DNA of 11,660 bases from Gammaproteobacteria bacterium (GTDB taxonomy: Bacteria > Pseudomonadota > Gammaproteobacteria > SZUA-229): assembly GCA_026998145.1 (NCBI GenBank), contig JALTRC010000235.1, positions 1 to 11,660 on the forward strand, in the 5' to 3' direction. This document shows, piece by piece, positions 1 to 5,585 of the stretch; positions within the stretch are counted from its first letter, which is position 1, and each line of letters begins with the position of its first letter. Position numbers and translations under genes: made by a program. Under the pieces are notes generated by a model. The model was not told where the DNA came from and searched no databases. It saw nothing but the letters and a program-made list of their open reading frames with translations.

Positions 1-97
1 GTCCAGAGCAGATATAGCTTTCCGGCAGGTCAAAGGGAATGGCAGTTTTTATCTGGGCGATCAGTTCACCCATGGCAGTGCTGGTGTCAGGTTTCAC
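1..97 (-). CDS. 5' end of an unidentified gene, cut by the window edge
   Basis: This open frame reads from the minus strand and leaves the window at position 1. It can start at a GTG (95-97) or at an ATG (71-73); neither has a clear Shine-Dalgarno sequence. From the ATG the visible protein begins MGELIAQIKTAIPFDLPES and continues to a Cys-Ser-Gly at the edge. The Ile-Pro-Phe-Asp-x-Pro-Glu segment followed by a cysteine reads like real protein. From memory it resembles a small conserved cysteine-containing family of Pseudomonas-like bacteria, but I could not check this. It is transcribed away from the methyltransferase gene at 238. No function is assigned. Confidence 0.45.
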   Translation of the reverse strand, partial: MKPDTSTAMGELIAQIKTAIPFDLPESYICSG

Positions 98-124
98 GTT
101 AATATGCTGATATAAAAAACTGCC

Positions 125-130
125 ATTATA
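125..130 (-). promoter_or_regulatory. Candidate -10 element for the leftward partial gene
   Basis: Read on the minus strand this is a perfect TATAAT. It lies about 28 bases before the GTG and 51 before the ATG start of the leftward gene. No good -35 hexamer is found 16-18 bases upstream, so the call rests on the -10 alone. Confidence 0.3.
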
Positions 131-237
131 AAGTTTATGGATTATTGAAATATGCGCTGGATCATAAGAAGTGGATTTGTTCAGCTCTGTGTTAGCATGT
201 GTTTTTCATTTTCAGGTTTGATAAACAGGGAAAACAA

Positions 238-1062
238 ATGACCTCTCCAGAACGCAAACAAATGATACAGCAGGGTTTTGATACGGTGGCTCCGGGCTAT
301 GATCATCCATCGCTATTTTTCTTTCCGGAAACTGCCAGACGCATGAGAGCGCATCTGGGCCTAAATAATAATGAGCAGCTGCTGGATGTGTGTACGGGAA
401 CCGGCATGCTGGCGCTGGAAGTGGCGCCTCATTTAAGCGAAGGCTCGGTAACGGGAATTGACCTGTCATCGGGAATGTTGCAGCAGGCAAAAAACAAGGC
501 GGCTGAGCGGGGTTTGAATAATGTGCGTTTTCAGCAGATGGATCTGGAAGCGCTGGAATTTCCTGCTGGACATTTTGATGTGGCCACCAGCAGCTTTGGA
601 TTATTTTTTCTGGAAGATATGGTGCAGGGCTTGCGCAATATTGCCAGTGCCGTCAGGCCGGGTGGCAAGCTGGCAATCAGCACCTTTACCGGCAATGCTT
701 TTTCACCCATGTCAGATTTATTTGTTGAGTGTTATGAATCTTTTGGAAAAGAATTGCCGGCGCTTTCATGGAAGCGGTTGTGTACCCATGAGCATGTGGA
801 GGAACATTTTAATCAGGCAGGTATTACAAAACTGGAGATTCACCACGAGCCGCTGGGTTATCACATGACCGATAGTCAGATGTGGTGGGATGTGGTGTGG
901 AATGCAGGCTATCGCAGTTTGTTAAACCAGCTAACAGATGAACAGCAGGTTGAGTTTAAGGAAAAGCACATGGCCGATATTGACAAGCTGGTGGGTGATG
1001 AAGGTGTCTGGTTTAATGCGGAAGTATTAATTGCCGTGGGTGAAAAGCCATACAGGGTATAG
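238..1062 (+). CDS. Class I SAM-dependent methyltransferase
   Basis: This 274-residue protein has a Rossmann-type methyltransferase fold of the UbiE/Methyltransf_11 kind. Motif I, DVCTGTG, lies at residues 50-56. The acidic residue that would bind the SAM ribose is Asp75 in GIDLSSGM. Motif II covers roughly 101-125 (MDLEALEF...FDVATSSFG), and VRPGGKLAIST at 139-149 is the usual post-II strand. The region after about residue 150 is Trp- and His-rich and probably forms the substrate side. I chose the ATG at 238 because an AGGG lies about 8 bases before it; an in-frame ATG at 199 would add 13 residues of poor quality and has no binding site. It heads a three-gene run. The substrate is unknown: it is too divergent to be called UbiE or UbiG, and may act on a small molecule. 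Confidence 0.85.
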   Translation: MTSPERKQMIQQGFDTVAPGYDHPSLFFFPETARRMRAHLGLNNNEQLLDVCTGTGMLALEVAPHLSEGSVTGIDLSSGMLQQAKNKAAERGLNNVRFQQMDLEALEFPAGHFDVATSSFGLFFLEDMVQGLRNIASAVRPGGKLAISTFTGNAFSPMSDLFVECYESFGKELPALSWKRLCTHEHVEEHFNQAGITKLEIHHEPLGYHMTDSQMWWDVVWNAGYRSLLNQLTDEQQVEFKEKHMADIDKLVGDEGVWFNAEVLIAVGEKPYRV

Positions 1063-1070
1063 ATAAAAAT

Positions 1071-2006
1071 ATGAATGACCCATTAGCCGTATTGATTGAA
1101 ACATTAAACCAGCGCTTTGCCTGCAAGCGCAATGGCAGCGAAATTTGTTTTAAAGCTGCCGCATCCGGTATGCCCGTGATGCATATTAAAAATCCACAGG
1201 CGCAGGCGATTATTGCCATGCAGGGTGCGCATTTATTGAGCTGGATACCGGCCGGTGAGAAGGATGTTATCTGGTTGTCGGCCGATGCAAACTTATTGCC
1301 CGGAAAATCAATACGCGGCGGTATTCCGATTTGCTGGCCATGGTTTGGTGCCCATGAAAAAAATACAGCATATCCGGCCCATGGTTTTGCCCGAACGGTT
1401 TTGTGGCAGCTTGCGGATGTTAAGTTTTTATCAACCGGTGAAACCCAGCTGGATTTTGGGTTGAATTCAGCCGACTTGAGTGATGATTATAAAGCCATGT
1501 GGCCTTATGATTTTGCGCTTAAATACCGGCTGATTATTGGCCGTGAATTAAGGCTTGAATTGCTGACGGAAAATCATGATCAGCAGGCCTTTAAAATATC
1601 CCAGGCATTGCATAGTTATTTTAATGTGGAAGATATTCGTAAGGTGAGGCTTTTCGGGCTGGAAGATAAACCTTATCTGGATAAGCCGGATGGTTTTAAG
1701 CGGAAAATACAGCAGGGGCCAGTCACATTTTGTGAGGAAGTGGATCGTATTTATCTGCAAACAGAAAATGATGTGGTAATTGATAATGGAAAAAGAAAAA
1801 TCATTATTAGCAAGCAGGGAAGTGCATCGACTGTGGTATGGAACCCCTGGCAGACGGTAGCCGATAAAATGGGCGATCTGGGTCAGGATGGTTATTTAAA
1901 AATGCTGTGTGTGGAATCGGCCAATGCGGCAGAAGATGCGGTGGTGATTGAAGCCGGTGAGCAGCATTGCCTGCAGGTTAAATATTGTGTGGAAAGAGGT
2001 TTGTAA
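1071..2006 (+). CDS. Glucose-6-phosphate 1-epimerase-like (YeaD-type aldose epimerase)
   Basis: This 311-residue protein belongs to the galactose mutarotase-like superfamily, in the hexose-6-phosphate mutarotase (YeaD/YMR099c) branch. That family interconverts the alpha and beta anomers of glucose 6-phosphate in the cytoplasm. Hallmarks are RGGIPICWPWFG (82-93), AHGFAR with His104, LHSYFNV with His181, VWNPW (256-260) and CVESANA with Glu282. In this family the conserved His and Glu act as acid and base. Length matches the family. The start follows the previous stop by 8 nt and has only a weak, distant AGGG as binding site, so translation may be coupled. A role in sugar-phosphate supply is inferred from the family only. 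The link to the flanking methyltransferase and unknown protein is unexplained. Confidence 0.9.
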   Translation: MNDPLAVLIETLNQRFACKRNGSEICFKAAASGMPVMHIKNPQAQAIIAMQGAHLLSWIPAGEKDVIWLSADANLLPGKSIRGGIPICWPWFGAHEKNTAYPAHGFARTVLWQLADVKFLSTGETQLDFGLNSADLSDDYKAMWPYDFALKYRLIIGRELRLELLTENHDQQAFKISQALHSYFNVEDIRKVRLFGLEDKPYLDKPDGFKRKIQQGPVTFCEEVDRIYLQTENDVVIDNGKRKIIISKQGSASTVVWNPWQTVADKMGDLGQDGYLKMLCVESANAAEDAVVIEAGEQHCLQVKYCVERGL

Positions 2007-2426
2007 ATGCTGGAATTTATTTTCTTTCATCAGGCGCCGGTAAAGATTTTTATGGAATGGTTGCAATCGCAAAATATTCAGGCTGAAACGACTCAGCAGG
2101 ATGAGGCTTATACCATTACCATGGATGAAAATATGCCTGATGATCTTTATGATGCCGTTGAAGCAAAATATACCGAGCTGCTTGAATACAACGAAGATAT
2201 TATGAAGCAGGAACAGGGTGATGAGCTGGGTTATCACATGGCCGGTATTGCTGTGCATTTAAGTGATGGCCGAGTGTCTTATGCGGAAGTGGATCCTAAA
2301 TTAATGGGGCGGATTATCAGCGTGGTTTCACCGGAGGAGTTTTCCGGGCTTGTTGATGCAATAGTGACGGCGGTAGAAAATCCCCAGGAAAAAACATTCT
2401 GTGAGCGCCAGCGGGAATCTGAGTAG
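2007..2426 (+). CDS. Conserved protein of unknown function, 139 residues
   Basis: The start codon follows directly on the stop of the epimerase gene, and an AGAGG lies 7 bases before it inside the end of that gene. The two are therefore very likely translated from one mRNA. The protein is acidic, begins MLEFIFFHQAPVKIFMEWL, and has no signal peptide or membrane segment. The middle contains YEAVEAKY-like helical sequence (residues about 44-75) and HLSDGRVSYAEVDP (about 84-97). It ends with a short Cys-Arg-rich tail (FCERQRE). It resembles, from memory, an uncharacterised gammaproteobacterial family with a similar beginning and a cysteine-arginine ending. No function can be given. A strong terminator follows 38 nt downstream. 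Confidence 0.8.
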   Translation: MLEFIFFHQAPVKIFMEWLQSQNIQAETTQQDEAYTITMDENMPDDLYDAVEAKYTELLEYNEDIMKQEQGDELGYHMAGIAVHLSDGRVSYAEVDPKLMGRIISVVSPEEFSGLVDAIVTAVENPQEKTFCERQRESE

Positions 2427-2464
2427 ATGTGAAAGCTTCCTAAAGTGTTTTCTGCCTGAAATAA

Positions 2465-2500
2465 AAACGCCTGCTCATCACGCAGGCGTTTCAGTTTTTA
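2465..2500. terminator. Strong bidirectional rho-independent terminator
   Basis: A perfect 10-bp stem (AAACGCCTGC, 2465-2474, with GCAGGCGTTT, 2482-2491) encloses a 7-base loop. On the plus strand CAG and then a run of five T follow. On the minus strand the stem runs directly into TTTTTATTT. It lies between converging genes, the three-gene plus-strand run and the minus-strand small membrane peptide, and can end transcription from both sides. Confidence 0.9.
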
Positions 2501-2518
2501 GTCATTTATGGCAGGCTT

Positions 2519-2629
2519 TTATACCGGTTTATTACAGCCGCCTTTAAATTTGCACAGGGTAAACATAATCGCAATGACACCCACTGTGCAGACAATGCCC
2601 GCAATGGTAAAAAAATCTAATGTGGCCAT
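2519..2629 (-). CDS. 36-residue one-helix membrane peptide with three cysteines
   Basis: The minus strand encodes MATLDFFTIA at the start, then a hydrophobic stretch (about residues 7-25, GIVCTVGVIAIMFTL at its core), then a short basic tail with CKFKGGC and a final NKPV. It is one transmembrane segment, probably with the basic tail in the cytoplasm. Cysteines are at 14, 26 and 32; the last two flank KFKGG. Support for a real gene is good. A GGAG lies 7 bases before the ATG, a strong terminator starts just beyond its stop, and a near-consensus -10 hexamer lies about 40 bases upstream. It is too short for default gene callers. I do not recognise a family; a small accessory or toxin-like peptide are both possible and unproven. 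Confidence 0.7.
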   Translation of the reverse strand: MATLDFFTIAGIVCTVGVIAIMFTLCKFKGGCNKPV

Positions 2630-2667
2630 TTATTGCTCCTTAAGATACTGACTAAAAAATCTATATT

Positions 2668-2673
2668 AGTATA
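2668..2673 (-). promoter_or_regulatory. Candidate -10 element for the small membrane peptide gene
   Basis: Minus-strand TATACT (five of six consensus bases) lies so that transcription would begin near 2661, giving a leader of about 30 bases before the ATG at 2629. The -35 region (TTTTCT at about 17 bases) is poor. It would let the peptide be expressed independently of arfB. Confidence 0.4.
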
Positions 2674-2782
2674 CGCTTATTAATGAGTCCAGAAAAACAG
2701 CCTGAAATGCTCTTAGACAGGGCAGTCATTCTGTTTATTTAGACCTGCGTCACCTTCTATCTGCCTATATGGGGATGGTTTC

Positions 2783-3196
2783 TTAAAATTGAACCTTGCC
2801 GCGCAGGTTTTTAGTGAGGCTTCGCCGGGTTTTCTGATTCAGACGCTTTTGTCGGGCGGTGCGGCTGGGTTTGGTGGGGCGGCGTTTTTTTTGCACTATG
2901 CCGGCCTGGCGGATGATCTCGGCCAGCCGTTGCAGCGCAGCCTGACGGTTTTTTTCCTGTGTTCTGAATTCCTGGGCTTTTATATTAATCACGCCGTCTT
3001 TGCTAATGCGGTGATCGTGGCTGCTGAGTAATTTCTGTTTGTAGGAATCGGGCAGGGATGAGGCTTTAATATCAAAGCGCAGGTGAATGGCTGAGGATAC
3101 CTTGTTGACATTCTGTCCGCCGGCGCCCTGAGCCCTGATGGCATGCATCTGAATTTCATGGCTGGGGATGGAAACCGTGTGGGAGATAAATAGCAT
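2783..3196 (-). CDS. arfB: Alternative ribosome-rescue factor ArfB (peptidyl-tRNA hydrolase)
   Basis: This 137-residue protein belongs to the YaeJ/ArfB branch of class I release factors. It enters the empty mRNA channel of ribosomes stalled without a stop codon and hydrolyses the peptidyl-tRNA. The catalytic GGQ is at residues 26-28 within RAQGAGGQNVNKV. The usual codon-recognition domain is absent. From about residue 103 the tail is strongly basic (KKRRPTKP, RTARQKRLNQKTRR), as needed for binding in the mRNA channel. Length fits E. coli ArfB. The ATG at 3196 is the only plausible start and has no Shine-Dalgarno sequence; a perfect hairpin sits 17 bases before it. It lies downstream of the TIGR02647-type gene on the same strand. 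Confidence 0.95.
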   Translation of the reverse strand: MLFISHTVSIPSHEIQMHAIRAQGAGGQNVNKVSSAIHLRFDIKASSLPDSYKQKLLSSHDHRISKDGVINIKAQEFRTQEKNRQAALQRLAEIIRQAGIVQKKRRPTKPSRTARQKRLNQKTRRSLTKNLRGKVQF

Positions 3197-3213
3197 GGTG
3201 CTTATGGATTTTT

Positions 3214-3240
3214 AAGCTGTGACCTGTTCTGTCACAGCTT
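3214..3240 (-). promoter_or_regulatory. Perfect 10-bp hairpin in the arfB leader
   Basis: AAGCTGTGAC (3214-3223) and GTCACAGCTT (3231-3240) form a 10-bp stem with a 7-base loop. It fills most of the 70-nt gap between the TIGR02647-type gene and arfB. In the leftward transcript the stem is followed by AAAAA rather than T residues, so it is not a standard terminator for the upstream gene. On the plus strand only a weak T-rich tract follows. A role as mRNA-stabilising, processing or translation-control structure for arfB is inferred. Confidence 0.6.
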
Positions 3241-3266
3241 GAGGGATTTTGTTTATGCCTAATATG

Positions 3267-3521
3267 TTAGCTGGCAATGCTTTCGTTATGGGGCGCCAGA
3301 ATTAAAATTAAAGACTGGGCGTGCTCGGCTGCAACTCTGCCCAGGTCGGTTAAATAGCCACCGTCCGCATGGGTCACCAGATCTTTATCGTAAAGTCGCT
3401 GCACGGCTTCGACTTTTTCCTTGCCTGCACTGGAATGAACCTTGATGCCTAGCTGGGTTGTGTCGAGACTAAATTGAATCAGAATATTAAGCTCGGCTAA
3501 ATGCTCATTCAGGTAATGCAT
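3267..3521 (-). CDS. TIGR02647-type small conserved protein
   Basis: This 84-residue protein matches, by memory of the family, the uncharacterised gammaproteobacterial family TIGR02647. The characteristic parts are an N-terminal helix (LAELNILIQFSL), TTQLGIKVHSSA, an AVQRLYDKDLVTHADGGYLTDLGR segment (about residues 36-61) and AAEHAQSLILIL. The DKDLVTHADGGYLTDLG part reads like the wing of a winged helix-turn-helix, so nucleic acid binding is conceivable but not shown. I chose the ATG at 3521 because AAGGTG lies 6 bases before it; an in-frame ATG at 3557 would add 12 residues without a binding site. It is divergent from alkB and lies before arfB on the same strand. Function unknown. Confidence 0.85.
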   Translation of the reverse strand: MHYLNEHLAELNILIQFSLDTTQLGIKVHSSAGKEKVEAVQRLYDKDLVTHADGGYLTDLGRVAAEHAQSLILILAPHNESIAS

Positions 3522-3556
3522 AATGTCACCTTCTGGGTTGCTTCTGGTATGGCTCA

Positions 3557-3585
3557 ATCATACATTATTTTTTACTGGGTGTTAT
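3557..3585 (-). promoter_or_regulatory. Candidate sigma-70 promoter for the TIGR02647-type gene
   Basis: On the minus strand ATAACA (3580-3585, four of six bases) and TATGAT (3557-3562, five of six) are spaced by 17 bases. Transcription would begin near 3550, giving a leader of about 29 bases that includes the ribosome binding site. It may also serve arfB. Confidence 0.4.
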
Positions 3586-3624
3586 ACGGGCATAGATCAA
3601 TAGAGTGGCTTTTATGGGGTGCTG

Positions 3625-3653
3625 TGGTATCGGTCAAATAGCTGTTTTATAGT
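3625..3653 (+). promoter_or_regulatory. Candidate promoter placing the alkB transcript start at its ATG
   Basis: TGGTAT (3625-3630, weak -35) and TATAGT (3648-3653, good -10) are spaced by 17 bases. The expected transcription start, about 7 bases after the -10, falls on the A of the alkB ATG at 3660. No Shine-Dalgarno sequence precedes that ATG, so the message may be leaderless. No LexA-like or Ada-like operator is apparent. Confidence 0.35.
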
Positions 3654-3659
3654 GGCGCC

Positions 3660-4274
3660 ATGTTAAATGATCTTTTTATGGATAGTGATGCGGCTTATCC
3701 CCTGGATATACCTGACGGGGCGCTTTATGTGTATCCGGCATTTTTTCATGCTGATGAGGCGGATGGCTATTTTCAGTTATTACGTGAGCAGCTTGCATGG
3801 TCCCAGTCCCGCATAAAAGTTTACGGCAGGGAGTACCCGGTGCCCAGGTTGAGTGCCTGGTATGCGGATGAGGGGCGTAGTTACGGATATTCCGGCCTGC
3901 GCTCGGAAGGCTTGAGCTGGTTGCCGGTGTTGCTGGAGATTAAAGCCCGGGTGGAGCAGGCCTGTGGTGAAGATTTTAACAGTATGCTGGCGAATCTGTA
4001 TCGTGATGGTCGAGATGGTGTGGGCTGGCATGCAGACGATGAGCCGGAGCTGGGGGAAAATCCCATAATAGCTTCCCTGAGTCTGGGGCAGCCGCGAACT
4101 TTTCAGTTAAAGCACCGGCAGGATAAATCCCTGAAAAAATCCATCCAGCTACCCCATGGCAGTTTGCTGATAATGGGCGGTGAATTGCAGCATCACTGGC
4201 TGCATCAGCTGCCAAAAAGTCAGCGGCCCATGGGGGAGCGAATCAATTTAACTTTCCGGCAGTTAAGAGTATGA
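3660..4274 (+). CDS. alkB: AlkB-type 2-oxoglutarate/Fe(II) dioxygenase
   Basis: This 204-residue protein is an AlkB homologue, most like the ALKBH2/ALKBH3 branch by its motifs. These enzymes remove alkyl groups from N1-methyladenine and N3-methylcytosine by oxidation, using iron and 2-oxoglutarate. Iron ligands are His124 and Asp126 in GWHADDEPELG and His182 in HHWLHQLPK. Arg194 and Arg200 in RINLTFR would hold 2-oxoglutarate. NLYRDGRDGVGWH (112-124) and PIIASLSLGQPRTFQL (135-150) are typical core strands. The start at 3660 gives a normal N-terminus; Met7 (3678) is the alternative, and neither has a binding site. The stop overlaps the rof start (ATGA). Substrate choice between DNA and RNA cannot be read from sequence. 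Confidence 0.93.
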   Translation: MLNDLFMDSDAAYPLDIPDGALYVYPAFFHADEADGYFQLLREQLAWSQSRIKVYGREYPVPRLSAWYADEGRSYGYSGLRSEGLSWLPVLLEIKARVEQACGEDFNSMLANLYRDGRDGVGWHADDEPELGENPIIASLSLGQPRTFQLKHRQDKSLKKSIQLPHGSLLIMGGELQHHWLHQLPKSQRPMGERINLTFRQLRV

Positions 4275-4510
4275 GTGATGATTATCAACCCATTGCCTGC
4301 GGCGATTATGATATTTATGAAATTGCCATTATGCGCGGCCAGCTTTTGCAATTAAAGTGGCGGCAGGCGGGTGCTGTGCAGCAGCAAAAGGTAAGGCCGC
4401 TGGCATTAAAAATTGAAAACCGGGCTGAATACCTGTATTTCCAGCAGGGGATAGAAGAGCCTCAGCGGCTGCGGCTGGATAAAATTATTTCGGCGCAATT
4501 ATCAAAATAA
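4271..4510 (+). CDS. rof: Rof (YaeO) family Rho-binding antiterminator
   Basis: This 79-residue protein matches the Rof/YaeO family. In E. coli Rof binds the transcription terminator Rho, blocks its RNA-binding site and so reduces Rho-dependent termination. The family signature is present: YQPIAC at residues 5-10, DYD at 12-14 followed by an E-x-A stretch, and LRLDKI at 67-72. Predicted short beta strands between these fit the Sm-like barrel known for YaeO. The start overlaps the alkB stop by four bases and has only a weak AAGAG next to it, so it is probably translated by coupling from alkB. It lies 240 nt before nuoA, with no clear terminator between. Control of Rho by an alkylation-repair operon is inference only. 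Confidence 0.88.
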   Translation: MSDDYQPIACGDYDIYEIAIMRGQLLQLKWRQAGAVQQQKVRPLALKIENRAEYLYFQQGIEEPQRLRLDKIISAQLSK

Positions 4511-4583
4511 ATACCCGCCGGAATCCTGCGTATATTGGCCAGGTCATTTAATCCTTCTGTGTTGCTACCCATCCCATATCAAG

Positions 4584-4624
4584 TCTGATAAAGTTAGTGC
4601 CGCAGTCGTGATTCTGATAAGTTA
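4584..4624 (+). repeat. Two near-identical direct repeats upstream of nuoA
   Basis: TCTGATAAAGTTA (4584-4596) and TCTGATAAGTTA (4613-4624) differ by one inserted A. Their starts are 29 bases apart, close to three helical turns. They lie in the nuo leader about 130-165 bases before nuoA, a position suitable for a pair of regulator binding sites. The regulator is unknown and chance repetition in AT-rich DNA is possible. Confidence 0.4.
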
Positions 4625-4669
4625 AACACAGGGTCTATAAATTAACTTTATTGATTGATATACAGATTA

Positions 4670-4708
4670 AGGGCTGACAAGCGCAAGCGTTTTGCTTAGA
4701 GTCGCCCT
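4670..4708 (+). promoter_or_regulatory. Stem-loop in the nuo leader
   Basis: AGGGC (4670-4674) pairs with GCCCT (4704-4708). GAC (4676-4678) pairs with GTC (4701-4703), and AAGC (4679-4682) with GCTT (4694-4697), giving 12 pairs with small bulges and an 11-base loop. No T run follows, so it is not a terminator. It ends about 29 bases before the strong nuoA ribosome binding site (GAAGGTGAG, 4737-4745) and may stabilise or regulate the message. The nuo promoter itself could not be placed with confidence. Confidence 0.4.
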
Positions 4709-4750
4709 CAGATATAACGACAATAGCAAGCCCCATGAAGGTGAGCATCA

Positions 4751-5110
4751 ATGCTTGAAAATTATTTACCGGTTCTTATTTTTATCTGTATCGGTTTAAT
4801 AACCGGCGCAGCCATGGTGGTGATGGGTGGCTTTATGCTGGCACCACGCCGACCGGACCCCGCTAAGAATTCCCCCTACGAATGTGGCTTTGAAGCCTTT
4901 GAGGACGCGCGTCTGAAATTTGATGTGCGTTATTATCTGGTGGCCATTCTGTTTATTATTTTCGATCTGGAAATCGCTTTCCTGTTTCCCTGGGCAATCG
5001 TGCTGGAAGATATTGGTGTGTTTGGCGTTGTCGCCATGGGTATCTTCCTGGGTATTCTGGTGATTGGCTTTATCTACGAGTGGAAAAAAGGAGCGCTGGA
5101 ATGGGAATAG
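4751..5110 (+). CDS. nuoA: NADH-quinone oxidoreductase subunit A
   Basis: NuoA is a small membrane subunit of respiratory complex I, next to the quinone-binding region in the inner membrane. The 119-residue protein has three predicted helices, roughly residues 5-29, 62-86 and 88-109. The first loop carries SPYECGFEAF with Cys45, the conserved loop cysteine, and the second helix carries FDLEIAFLFPW with Asp72 and Glu74, acidic residues linked to proton transfer. The start has a very good ribosome binding site 5-8 bases upstream. It is the first gene of the operon, and its last bases overlap nuoB by 10 nt. Confidence 0.97.
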   Translation: MLENYLPVLIFICIGLITGAAMVVMGGFMLAPRRPDPAKNSPYECGFEAFEDARLKFDVRYYLVAILFIIFDLEIAFLFPWAIVLEDIGVFGVVAMGIFLGILVIGFIYEWKKGALEWE

Positions 5111-5583
5111 AAGGTGTTCTGGAAAAAGGTTTTGTCACCACCAGTTTAGATACCGTCATCAACTGGGCGCGTACCGGTTCCATGTGGCCCATGACTTTTG
5201 GTCTGGCCTGCTGCGCGGTGGAAATGATGCAGGCGGGGGCCTCCCGTTATGATCTGGATCGCTTTGGGGTGGTGTTTCGTCCCAGCCCGCGGCAGTCGGA
5301 TGTGATGATTGTGGCCGGTACTCTCACCAATAAAATGGCGCCGGCCCTGCGCAAGGTCTATGACCAGATGGCCGAGCCGCGCTGGGTGATTTCCATGGGT
5401 TCCTGTGCCAATGGGGGCGGTTATTACCATTATTCCTATTCGGTGGTGCGGGGCTGTGATCGCATCGTGCCGGTGGATATTTACATACCCGGCTGTCCGC
5501 CCACGGCAGAGGCGCTGCTTTACGGCATTATTCAGTTACAGAATAAAATTAAACGCACCAATACCATTGCGCGGGTTGGTTGA
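5101..5583 (+). CDS. nuoB: NADH-quinone oxidoreductase subunit B
   Basis: NuoB carries cluster N2, the last iron-sulfur cluster before quinone in complex I. The 160-residue protein has the N2 ligands Cys37 and Cys38 (GLACCAVEM), Cys102 (GSCANGGGYY) and Cys132 (IPGCPPTAEA). It is peripheral, docking on the membrane arm with NuoD. The ATG at 5101 is chosen because AGGAG lies 8 bases before it and the product begins MGIEGVLEKGF as in related proteins; an in-frame ATG at 5080 lies inside nuoA. It is a compact version without a long N-terminal extension. Reading frames of nuoA and nuoB overlap, so translation is likely coupled. Confidence 0.97.
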   Translation: MGIEGVLEKGFVTTSLDTVINWARTGSMWPMTFGLACCAVEMMQAGASRYDLDRFGVVFRPSPRQSDVMIVAGTLTNKMAPALRKVYDQMAEPRWVISMGSCANGGGYYHYSYSVVRGCDRIVPVDIYIPGCPPTAEALLYGIIQLQNKIKRTNTIARVG

Positions 5584-5585
5584 AG

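Noticed and set aside
199..237. N-terminal extension of the methyltransferase from an upstream in-frame ATG
   Set aside because: No ribosome binding site precedes 199, whereas AGGG sits well before the ATG at 238, and the extra residues do not look like family sequence.
2697..2740. A possible terminator after arfB on the minus strand
   Set aside because: Only a weak 4-5 bp stem with a bulge precedes a TGTTTTTC tract; this is not enough to call.
2683..2742. A 19-residue plus-strand frame between the terminator region and arfB
   Set aside because: It has no Shine-Dalgarno sequence and no supporting signals, and lies opposite the likely promoter region of the small peptide gene.
3640..3660. 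An SOS (LexA) box before alkB, suggested by CTGTTTTATAG
   Set aside because: The left half-site CTGT is present but there is no matching CAG half at the right spacing.
4735..4758. A 7-codon upstream frame (ATG AAG GTG...) overlapping the nuoA start
   Set aside because: It has no binding site of its own; its second to fourth codons are simply the nuoA ribosome binding site.
5080..5100. Longer NuoB start inside nuoA
   Set aside because: The ATG at 5101 has a proper binding site and gives the usual N-terminus of the family.
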